Shown piece after piece: positions 26,401 through 36,800 of a stretch of DNA of 64,000 bases. Made by a program: the position numbers and the translations under genes. Position 1 is the stretch's first letter. The number at the start of each line of letters is the position of its first letter. Source of the DNA: Gymnorhina tibicen (Eukaryota > Chordata > Aves > Passeriformes > Artamidae); contig VXAZ01005564.1 in NCBI GenBank assembly GCA_013399875.1, forward strand, positions 1,323,603 through 1,387,602. Reading direction: 5' to 3'. The notes below the pieces were generated by a model. The model saw only the letters and a list, made by a program, of their open reading frames with translations, was not told the DNA's origin and did no database searches.

Positions 26401-26759
26401 CCTCTCACCTTTCCCAACAAATCTTTGCCCTTTCTTGAAGGTTATTTGCCTACGTGTCAGCCACATTCAATTCAAAAACCGTGTTTGAATAGAAAGAGAG
26501 GAAAGATGAGTTAATTTATTGCGATAATAAGGAAGATTCAAAGAATTACTTGTTTGCAAAATAGCTATTTTCCTGAATTTACAAGGCAGTGGTCAGAGCC
26601 AAGACGAGCTGCTCCTCTTTATGGAATGCATGTGGCACTGAATGGCTCTTTCCTGTGCCTTTATTTTACTAAACTTGTCACACCAGATTTTACACTTCCT
26701 TCTAAATTATGAGCAAAAAGATCCCTTTGTTTGTCATTTTTCCGCTTTACTGGATATGG
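20439..26759. other. Unique noncoding DNA, no gene seen
   Basis: AT-rich unique sequence. Simple features are a TTAA-type run at 21408-21422, a TAA run at 22529-22540, an ATCTC-type run at 23561-23590 and an A-rich tract at 26009-26032. The stretch 20.9-21.3 kb is unique and AT-rich with no low complexity, and could be conserved. No exon, RNA gene or mobile element is recognised. Confidence 0.5.
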
Positions 26760-28150
26760 ATCACGATCAAACAGCGCAGCCAAGTTCCCATCCCCTGCTC
26801 GCGGCAGCCTGAGCTCCTGGCGCAGTGGGAATGCCCCTAACGGGTCTCTCAGGGCACCTGGGTTTCCCGAGCCTCCTGGGCATCACACCCTGCCCGGCTC
26901 CGCTGCTCACCTCCCTTCCCACTGCCGTTGCTAAATCGCTCTCCAGAGCCTGGGGGAAGGCGCAGCTCGGTGATGAAGGCAGGTCACTCAGATCTCTGTG
27001 TCTGCGAGCAGGAGACACCTGGCACCAGCTCCCATCTCCTCCCCGCGCTGTGTTCCAGACCCAGGGGTGCTGTGCGCGGATACAGCCTTTTCCCTCCTCC
27101 ACAAACCACCTGGTACCTGTCAGCGCTGCCTGGAATGCTCAGAGCCTTTATCTGGATTCCTTCACCCCTCTGGCACACACACCTTCCCCTCCACGAGCCC
27201 TTCGTGCTGTCACCGGTACCTGCCAGCCAGGAACGTCGGTCACCAGCACAATGCTCCTTTTCCTACCTCAAGGCATGGAAAGCTGGTGGGTGGTTCAAAC
27301 AGCCAGGGAAGGAAATAATGCTGTGAGCATTGCTTGGTCTAAGTTCCTGTCCTGGAGGCTTGGTTCTATTATTCGCAAAGCAGCAGCAAATAAAAGAAGA
27401 AAATTGAGCAGTAGCCTCCCACCTCCGTCAGACAAGTAGACTCATTTTTCCCTTTTTTATAATTAGCACACCCAGTTTTATGGCTGAAGGGGGGCAGGTA
27501 GGGGCTGCACATCCTAAAATAAACTGAGCAGCACAGCACGAATCTGGTGTGAGGAGGAGAGAGGAGGGCAAGGGCAGGGACAGTAAAACAAGAGAGCTTA
27601 TACAGGAGGTCCTTGTGCAGACCCAAGGCTTGCAGTGACAAAGACAGAGCACAGAAATTATCCCAGCACTGCCCTGGGAGCCTCTCCCAAGGTGTTGCCT
27701 GCTCATGCAAAGAGCCCTCATGTATATGCATCACACACCTGCACACACACTCGAGGTGTGTCATTTCTAGGTGTGGGGTGGCCCAGAGCAGGGGTGAGCT
27801 GCCCGGGCAGGGCTGTGGCACAGCGGGCACGGCCGGGCACTCCCAGCCCCTCTGCTTGTCCCAGCAGCACCTCTCCTGTGCCAGGGAGAGCTGCACAGGC
27901 CCCGGCACCTCCCTGGGACACGGTGCTGGCTCTGAGTCACCTCCTCACGCAGGTCCCTGGTGCAGGGCACGTCTGAGGAGCTCTGGCAGCCCCGGTGCCC
28001 AGGGTGGGACCGGGACACTGCAGGGAAAGGGGTGATACCAGGACCCCTCCGGCATCACATCCCAGCTGAGCACGGGCACCTTGGGACAGGAATGGTGCAA
28101 AACACCCAGCGAGGCTCTGACTCGCCGTCCCTGTTGCCAGGGGTCACCCA
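26760..28150. other. GC-rich block of unknown role
   Basis: About 1.4 kb that is clearly richer in GC than its flanks, with scattered CpGs (about 22 in the first 490 bases by hand count, below a strict CpG island). Long frames are open in several phases and on both strands together, including an ATG-started frame of about 202 codons at 26831-27439 (+). Their peptides are rich in Pro, Ser, Leu and Cys and resemble no known family. Simultaneous openness points to low stop density, not coding. The block could be a distal promoter, a lncRNA exon or simply a local isochore fluctuation. Confidence 0.4.
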
Positions 28151-28599
28151 GCAGTGCTAAGAGAGGAACAACACCTTTCCAAGGAGCCTTTTTCACTAAT
28201 ACTGGAGAAATCTTGCTGCTCTCTTTCACCTTAAATCTCTACACCCTGCAAACAAAGTACTTTGGAAACTGCCATAATCCCAGCGTAATCTAATGTAGAA
28301 ATATTTTTCTTTTCCCCCTCCTCTCTCTTTCTTTAAATTTGCTCTGATGTTTTCAATTTGTTGCAATGTGGCAAAAATTTGATGATCTTTTGGGCAGCCA
28401 CACTCTATGCAAGTCCTTTACTAATATAAAACCAATTCACTGAAAACTACTGCATAATTACAGAATTGAAGAATATTTGAAGAAATGTGATTTCAATGGG
28501 ACTCAGGAAACTACAGGAAGATTCCTCAAATAACTTTCACTTCTCATTGAAAAGATACTGTCGAAATTTTCTGAAGTATTTCTCCTTTTTTTTTTTGCT
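28151..28599. other. AT-rich noncoding DNA, nothing recognised
   Basis: Pyrimidine-rich around 28307-28335, then AT-rich unique sequence. An 11-base T run lies at 28586-28596. No gene or repeat is recognised. Confidence 0.55.
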
Positions 28600-28800
28600 T
28601 TAGAACAGTGGCAAATTTAACACACTAATAAATCTTAATGCAAGACTGTTTCAAACATAATTGCACTAGCTGTAGGCTAGATTACAGGTGTCCTTTCAGA
28701 CACTTTAACTTGCTGTATTTACATCTTGCTGCATCAATTGTATGGCTATTGTAAACTTTATATTATGCAAGGTGTGTAATTACACAGCCTTCCCCAACTC
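28600..28800. promoter_or_regulatory. Candidate enhancer with a 14-bp homeodomain palindrome
   Basis: AT-rich, non-repetitive sequence with clustered homeodomain- and forkhead-type words. The most striking is the perfect 14-bp palindrome TGTGTAATTACACA at 28773-28786, centred on TAATTA, a shape suited to paired homeodomain binding. A TTGTAAAC forkhead-like word lies about 20 bases upstream. Conservation was not tested; the regulatory call is inference from motif density. Confidence 0.3.
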
Positions 28801-31800
28801 CCATCACAAGTGCACACCTGGCCTGGTTCTAACAAGCACATTCCTTCTCAAAATGACTACGTAATTAGAAAATTCCACTTCTTGGCCGCAGCTCTGTGCT
28901 GAGCACACGTAGATTTTACTGTGAAACGCGTTACCGTTCCTCTCACAGGGTCACTGGACACGCTGTGAGCTGCTCATTGTTTTTAATCCTAACATGACCT
29001 TTATACTAAATACAAAAAACAACCTTGGGACTGAAAGGCATGGCATGATGTCATGAGCACAGAGAATGATTTCAATGAGCCCAGCGCTGTTTGATCAGGG
29101 ACCAGTCCTCCCAAGGTGCTGAGTCCTCATTTCCTGCAGGTCCCAAGCTGGAGTTTGTAGTGCCTGGGAAGTGGTTGTCCCAATTAAAACGGGAAAATGA
29201 GGCATTTAAAATCCGCAGCCGCCTGGACACCCCTCGCTTTGAGAGTTTCCAGCTTAAGACGTTTTGTCACACTTATGATCCTCTCATAGGAAAACCTTCA
29301 AAACTTCGTTCTCCTACGGTCACACTCACAAAAACACTGACTGCCAAAACTTCAGTAGGAACACAGTCGTGATTTTATCACTGATTTACTCAAGGGGGGT
29401 TGATTGGAGGTGTGTGTGAGCAGGGTCTCCGCAGTGCCCCCTCCCACCCTGAGCAAACAGGGATCAACCACGGTAAACATATTGGTAAACATTTGCTGCA
29501 AACAACAGGGAATACACTCCGGGTTCCTTCTTTGCTGGAAGGAAGAGGTTTAGGAAACACAGGGAAATTTACTGGAAGGTTTCAGGACTGGGAATTGTTA
29601 GAAGTGGCAGCTCCTTTCACACGTATTGTTGAGGATAGAAGGGAGATAATTGTAAATCATTACAGAAGAAAAAGAGAGCACCAGATCCCAAGCCCACAGA
29701 AATCCCTTGGAAAAAAAAAAAAAAAAAACAACTAAAATAAATGCACAGATGCTTTCCCACACTCCTTTAATCGGAATTTCAGATTCATCTATGTGATCTG
29801 TGAAACAGTGGTTATCAGATTAAACCCCAAACGTCTCAGCTAAGTAACACAGGCCCCATGAATTCACATGAATAAAGGGGCCAGATTTATAGGCAGATAT
29901 TTTAATTCTCAAACAGTTAACATAACAGTCAAAGAGATGCTTGGTTACTTACACAAAGGGAAGGCTATAATTGTAACATCTTTGCTCTAAGGTGAATAAT
30001 TAAGTAGATTCCACTGACAAAAGGATGAGAAGACTGTGCCTCGGGACATTTAGTCAGTAGAACTAAGCAACAGGTTACAGGGAAGCAAACAAGGCTATAT
30101 TTAAACACAAACCTATTGACTCGATTATTTTCAATGCAGAAAATAATTGATTTCCAAAATGAGCAATCCTTGGGCAGTTTAATAGAACGAGGCAGAATGA
30201 ACAAATTCAAGGTCACAGATATTATTGTTGCAACTTTTTTGCCAGGATATCCTTTTACTGTTCTATCCTCTTTTTCCCCTCGACTCTCGATTTCTTCACA
30301 ACAAAGGTGGCAATAGTAAAAAAAAAGAATATATTATATATTTATCCTATTCTTAATGAAGTCTTTCAATAAAGCTCAGCCATATTATTGAATACATTTT
30401 GCAGATTTGGCCCCTTGTGTTGAAAGAGTAAAAGAAGTCCACTACATATTTGCATTCAAAACTATTTTTCTTCATTGTAACCGAGAATTTAAGCATTCAT
30501 AAATAAAATGGTAAAGTTCTGTTGTGAGAAAAATACAGAATTCCTGCATGGTGATCCCTCCAGAATCTAGAATTAAAGGAATTGCCTGGGTCTGTAGCAT
30601 TCAGGTGAGGCTGGAAATCATCTCTTCATTGTGTTGGTGCAGATCAAAAGGCAAGGAGAGGACAAGGGACCTTTCCCTGAAAACCTTCACATATTCTTAG
30701 CATTTATCCCCGTACTGAGGCCGGAATCAACCCTTCTCCCAAAGGAAGGATGAGATTCCCTCCTGCACATTCCCTGCTCTTCTACCTGTGGGCTTGGGTC
30801 ACCCTGTGATGGCACCACAGGAGCCCACTTGAGGCTGCAGTAACTGAGCAGTGATCCAGCCCCGCGATGCACAAGCTACCACCAAAAATCAGCCCCAGGC
30901 TGTTTGGTGCCTCACAAATCCAGCCTGCAGGGAGGAGGGTTTCCAGCTGCAGAGCCACTGGAAGCAGTGCACGCTCTGAAGAGCCAGGAGTTCTGCACCC
31001 AGAAATAATCTGAAGCCAGGCTGACGTCACCTTGTCTTGTCTTTCTGTCATCTGGGAGAGAGGGCAGGAGGTGGCTTTTGGATGGCAGTCAGTGAACAGC
31101 TCTAATGAGGCCTGGGTGGCAGATGGGGTCAGCACACACACAAACACTCCAGAAAAGGATTAGTCAATACACTCACATCCAGACAGCCCAGAATCCTGGG
31201 CACACAAAAGGCAGGAAGCCAAGAGAAGGACTGGATGGGCTGGCCCAACTAGTTTTCCATCCAGCAGGACTATCATCTTAAAAGAATGATTTTTAAGCTT
31301 TTCTTTTCCATCTCCTATTAATTTGTTTGACATGACCTTATCAGGACTCTGCTAGTTATGTTCTGCTTTCCTTATGTAGTTGTTTTCAACAAAGTGAAAC
31401 TGCATATAGTTGTCTCCTTCTGTTATGCCCTCACTGCTGCAGTGCTGAAACATTAAAACAATTTGAAAGATATGACAACGAAGTTCCTCAGTACAGTGAG
31501 CATGTGGATTGATATGTTTTGATTTTTTTCTTTAGAGAACAAGACTTGTCAGTGCTCAACTAGAAAAGCTGCCAAATACATCATCATCTCTCATTCACCC
31601 TGACCCAGGTGCTGTCAGCCCAAACTGACTGTTTTCAGTAAAAAGAAAAAAATCGCGTTGGGTGAGTTCAAAACGGATCCCAAGAGGTGCCAATTAGGAA
31701 GCATTTAAAGTGCAAATTCTAATGTTAATTCTCTGAGTTCATTTGCTCTGTGTCCATCACCAAATCTCCAGTTTAAAATGCACTTTATAGCCTAATTTTG

Positions 31801-33540
31801 TGCTACACAATCTGTTTCTTTCCTGCTCCACATAACTCTCACAGTTGCACGTAGGACTAACAAACGCATTTAAATATTTGATTTGCTGCCATTAGTGAGA
31901 GAGAGGGAGAAGAAAAACTTAATGATGGATGATATGATAGGCTGTGCACAGAATGCCTTCATGCTATTCACAGCACATTATTATCAACATACCTCTTCCC
32001 ATCTTGTGCATTTTTTAGGGAACTAAAACAAACAATGCCACTGAACTCAGAGAAGATTCCCTAGTAAGGGGGATTAAAGTCTATGGATGATATAAGTGCT
32101 GTTGAGTGATCAGTTTTGTTCAAATCTTAACTGTTTATTTTGGTCCTGATTTTTCTGCAGTAAACATCTTTACGTTGAAATGTGGGGCTTTACTGCCTTA
32201 AAAGGAGCAGTGAAATGTAATAAACATCTAAAACCTCCTTTTATATACCTCAAACCAGTCACCTAAATCACTAATCTAACCACTGCAGTCATCAGTGTAC
32301 CAACTTAATCCTGAGAGAAATCAAGATAGAAGGGTTGAAAAATACCTTTAAAACCATCTGTATTTTAAAATAGATTGTTGCCAATGGAAGGCAAGGTTTT
32401 TTTGTGAGGATGGCAATGCTCCTTTATCATCTAGAAATAAAAAACCCATCTTTTTTCAAGTGTAGTCTTTATGTTTTGCACATTTTGAATGCTTTTGTGC
32501 AGCTTCCACTCAGTGGAAGACAACAAAGTAATGAGCTGTACCCCAAGGGCCCAGTCTGGCACAGGAGGGGAATGACCCCAACCCGGAGCTGCCACCAACA
32601 TTAACGGATGTCCTGCACACGGAGCAGTGGAAATTAATTCATAAATGATCCTGAAATCATTGCTGATATTAGGAGTCAGCACATACAGCAAGAACATCAT
32701 CTGAACTAAAGGTGCTCCCACTTTTTACACGGGTTTCGACGTCAGAGTTGCAGAAGTTTTAGGTCAGTTCACTTGGGATTCAATATATTTTGTGTTGTAT
32801 AGCTTATTTTGGCCAAAATAACATCAGAAAAAGCTAGGTTTTGACACCTGAATGTTTCCAGTTTCTAATGGAAATCTAAAACCAGTCAGGCACCTGCAAA
32901 GGAGACTTATATTTAATGGCAATGGGATCATTCACATGCTTAAAAATAAGCATATGCATAAATGACTGTGGCTTTGAAACTTTTTCATATCGAAAAGATT
33001 GTTTAATTACTTGCACAGGAATCCAGAGGGACCCTGTCCTCTACTCTTCATTAACAGAGGAACCCAGGGTCGGGGAATATCTCCGTTAAAAACTAAGCTC
33101 AAAAACCTCATAATCCAATTAAAGGAACCTCCCTTTCTGCGCTGCCATTTTTTGGCGCAATTATTCACCACATCCACAGTTTTTTATGTTCCTCAACCAA
33201 TTCGCTTTACTTGCTTAGAGAGGCACCACGGGGCTAGAGGGACAGTGCAGATCTCCATCTCCAACTGCTCCTCCTGATTTTCCTAGATGAGGAGGTGCCT
33301 AACCCTGGTGAGGAGATGCCACGCTGCATCCCTGGGAATTGGCGGCAGCTGCGCCAGCCCTGAGCCAGCACAGACCTGGCAAACAGAGGAGCTGCGACCA
33401 GGGCTCAGACACGGCAGGAAACCAGCCAAGAGAAGGAGAAACCTCCACTGAGAGAAATTTAAAGTATACATCACTCTCCTGGCACAGGTCAGACCAAACT
33501 CGAAGTGCTTGACGCCCTGTGTGTTTGGCTACCCCCGCTT
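28801..33540. other. Unique noncoding DNA, no gene seen
   Basis: AT-rich unique sequence. It includes an 18-base A run at 29711-29728, two forkhead-type words at 29472-29492 and an exact TCAAGGTCA (NR5A/ERR-type half-site) at 30207-30215. AT-rich unique blocks near 31660-31860 and 32080-32260 could be conserved. No exon or RNA gene is recognised. Confidence 0.5.
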
Positions 33541-33740
33541 GCCTGCGTCGCTCCACATCAGCAGCTCAGCGACGGGTAAATTAATTAATTTCCCAGCATT
33601 TGCTGCAGCCCGCATGTGCAGAATTGCCCGGCCAATGTAAGACCATTTGGTCAAACAACATTTGCAATTTGCTTCTATATTTAGGCTGCTTGCCTGCAAA
33701 AGCCCACACATATATTTAACAAGGTCAGTGGATACATTTG
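33541..33740. promoter_or_regulatory. Candidate conserved noncoding element
   Basis: A unique block whose style (alternating AT-rich homeodomain words and GC-rich words with no low complexity) resembles vertebrate developmental enhancers. It holds the 14-bp palindrome AAATTAATTAATTT at 33578-33591 and a GGCCAATG (CCAAT-type) word at about 33630. TTGCAATTTGC follows near 33664. No exon is evident. The call is inference and rests on appearance only. Confidence 0.3.
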
Positions 33741-36640
33741 GACGAGTGGTGAGCAATTTCTGCCGTGGTGAGATGCAAACGTGATGAATCAAAGCAGTTT
33801 ATTTCTCTTACACCTTCAAATGTAAAAACACACAACCCTGAGAGAAACACCTTGTGAATCTCATTCCCACTGCAGTGTTTGCTAGCACACAGAGTCTTTT
33901 TTGACCTTTTGGGAAAGGATACAGAAATATCAAATTTGATCAAGATTTGGAATTTATAAAAGCAAAAAAAAAGCCCTGGAGATTTCTTTCCATAGAAATA
34001 TATGTTTTAAACTCAGTTTCCTCTTTTCTCTTTTTAGGTAAGCAACATCCCACAAAGAGAAACCAAGGAACGACAACTAAAGTAGAAAAGCACCATACAG
34101 ATAATTGTTTTGGTCTAAGCCTACATCTAGACTCTGATGGAAGACTGAAGTCTTCTTGCATGCAAGAGCCTAAGCAGCAGTTCCATTTTCATAGTCTAAA
34201 TATTCTTAATTTTCATTTTCTTTGGATAAACTATTGGTACATACTATTCTTGTAGCAATCAGCATCAGTTTGAATAACTATAAGCATATTTACATTTTCT
34301 CTTCAGAGTTATAAGCACTGTACAAGATGCAACAAAAGAGAGAATCAAAGATATGGTGCTATCAGGAAATACAATTTTTGAGTCCTTTGAAACTCAATTA
34401 AAGTTAAAATGCCTTTTTTTCTTCTTCTTAAAGCGCTTTCCCTTCTTAAGGTTAAAACCAAGGTTCAGAAGGGTCAAAACTTTTTCTTTTTTTCCAGGCA
34501 GTAACTACTGACAGGAGCCCTGGTATTCAGGAGCCCTTCCAAAGGGTCTCCAGACATGGCCCCCATTCTGCCTTGTCACTGACAGGGGCTCGGAGCACTC
34601 TGCAAAATTCCACAACCAAAAAAAAAGCTTCATTGCTGCACGACACCTTTCTTCAGCACCGCTCGGGGAAGCCAGCCCAGGAGGAAAGTGCGTGCTGAAA
34701 AATTCACCACGCGCAGCCCCCTGCTGAGGGGTGGCAACGCTCTGGGACGGGAACACGCAACGTTCCCAAGCACCCAGGATGGAAAAGTGTCCTGAATTCC
34801 AAGTGCTCTATCTCGGCTCTATCTCCACATGAGCTCTAGCCTGCAGAAACGGAATTCACTGTTCCATGGACAAGTTCCAGGAGCTGTTTCCGTGTGCGGT
34901 GAATGCCAAAACTGGGCCTAGTCGGCTGTTATTAAAATGTTGCTGTCAAGCTATTAAATGCTTGAAAAGCCCAGAATTAAAAGGAGCTTTATGCATGTAC
35001 TCCCCACGGTGTTTCTAATCGTGCCATTGATGTCTGCAGATCCAGTTCCCTGCAAAATTTAGCTACAGTTTGTGTTTATAAATCATTTCTTTTAAAGGCT
35101 GCCGCCACACCACCAATCTCGGGTCTCGGTTTAATCTGCAGTTTGAGCAGGAGTGAGATTGTGTTCACAGATTGCAAAGCATTCTTCAAAGGCACTGCTG
35201 AGCACAGGTGCTTTAGGGGACTGCTCCTCCCAGAAACGGGGTGTTTTAAAAGCATCCCTGCCTCCCGTTGGACCAGTTTGCACTGGGAGCCTGCGAGAAA
35301 GTCCTCCTTCACCTGCATTGCCCCCATTCTGCATCGTTCCCATAAATTCCCAGGATGTGTTGGGCTAGCTTGCCACAAATTCAGCTGAAATGAATGGCTG
35401 AAAGCACAGAATTCACTACATCTAAAAATCTCTTTATCTTTTCATCTAAATGAAAGGATTTTTCCATCTTTTCATAAGATGTAAGATGCTATCTTCACAA
35501 AAGACTTCTTGCTATCTTTTCATTTCAATGTTCAATACCAAACCCTTCAAAGAATAAAAAAATTGAGAAATAAAACCAAAGCCATCATTGCTTTTTTCAT
35601 CACAGAGCAGGTGACTTTCAGAGGTGACTGGAGGCATCTACAAGGAAACACATCCAGGGTGAGCAATGTAACAATTGTGAGAGCGAAGGCACGGAAAACA
35701 AAAATGCAAAGATTTTAGGAAGTAGAAGCTGAGTGATGACATCAAAAGCACCACAAAAGTGAGGACAGGTGAGGCCACAGCAGCAATGGGGTCAGTCCCA
35801 CATAGGATCCAGGCTGGCTGCATCACCTGCTCTGCCTTGTGGACAAAAGGAAAGCACAGATGCAAAGAGCCAAGGACACAAGGTGGAAGGGAAAAATAAT
35901 CATCCTGTAATTGACTGCTCACTAATGGAGTCTATTAATTAATGGCCACAGAAGACCAGCTAATTTGTGGTTAGTGGTGTTCAAAAGATAAACAATCTAG
36001 ACTGAATCAGCTGTGTGGAATCCCTCCATGCTGCAGCCATCCTGGGGAGATGTCAGTGTTTTCAGGGAAAAGGGAACAATCCCAAGCACCCACCACTTCC
36101 AACGGCACCAGTCAGGCTGAGGTCTCTGTCTTATTTAATCTGGACCAAACACCATAAAATATACGAAAATTTGCAGCTGCCTGGGGTGAAAGAGGTGAGA
36201 AGATTTAGGGGAGACTTCAAGAAACACAGCAAAAGGCACGTTTTCATTACAGAGTACTTGGAATAACCCAGATCAAGAGAACCCAATCCAAGCACTGACT
36301 TTTGCCAAAGGTGAATTTTAAGCCTGTCCTTGTCTAATCCTTATGTGGGGAAGGAATCATTGGTAGGATGAGAAATACTCTGTTCTTTTGTGAGACCTGT
36401 GGGAGCATCCTTGAGAGGAAATCTCACGATCCTGAGGCAGACTGTACTTAATACTCCTAATTCACAATTATTTTGTTCAAGTGTTTGGTACAAGATAGAA
36501 AGGGTTTGATATCTAGAAAACCTTGCATGTAATACCCTCTTGACAGATCATTACACGAGTCTAATTGAATTTAGATCTTGAGATATGCTGCTCAGAACTC
36601 GTTTGCATTTCACTAGAAACGAGATGATCATCTTTACACA
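33741..36640. other. Unique noncoding DNA, no gene seen
   Basis: AT-rich unique sequence, somewhat GC-richer at about 34.5-35.4 kb. A pyrimidine tract ending in TTTTTAG then GTAAGC near 34023-34042 looks like a splice acceptor, but nothing supports an exon after it. A local 10-base repeat cluster at 35436-35523 is listed separately. Confidence 0.5.
35436..35523. repeat. Three direct copies of ATCTTTTCAT
   Basis: The 10-mer ATCTTTTCAT occurs exactly at 35436-35445, 35466-35475 and 35514-35523, with spacings of 30 and 48 bases. A related GCTATCTTCA lies between the second and third copies. The pattern suggests local duplication or a homotypic site cluster. No known factor is assigned. Confidence 0.7.
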
Positions 36641-36800
36641 GAAACTGTGACGCATATTTTCATGCACATGAAACAAATACCAAAATATTCAGGTATTTGT
36701 GTGCTTTATTTACATATAGTTGCTACCTCTGTGTAGGAACCAAGCAATTACTGTAACAGGTAATTATGTGCTCACATGTAATTTGCATAAGAGGAAAAAA
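36641..36800. promoter_or_regulatory. Candidate enhancer with octamer and homeodomain sites
   Basis: AT-rich unique sequence containing a near-palindrome at 36746-36765, with AATTAC and GTAATT arms flanking TGTAACAG. The octamer word ATTTGCAT follows at 36781-36788. POU and homeodomain proteins recognise such words. Motifs are seen directly; enhancer function and conservation are inferred. Confidence 0.3.

Noticed and set aside
26831..27439. ATG-started open frame of about 202 codons (+) in the GC-rich block
   Set aside because: Other frames on both strands are open over the same bases, the peptide resembles no family, and GC-rich sequence has few stops by chance.
27369..27908. Open frame of about 179 codons (-)
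   Set aside because: Composition is Cys/Leu/Pro-rich and low in recognisable structure; it overlaps several competing frames and has no known homologue that I recognise.
34010..34045. CTCAGTTTCCTC as a MIR fragment, and TTTTTAG|GTAAG as a splice acceptor
   Set aside because: MIR similarity stops at once on both sides, and no downstream exon with a donor or conserved frame is visible.
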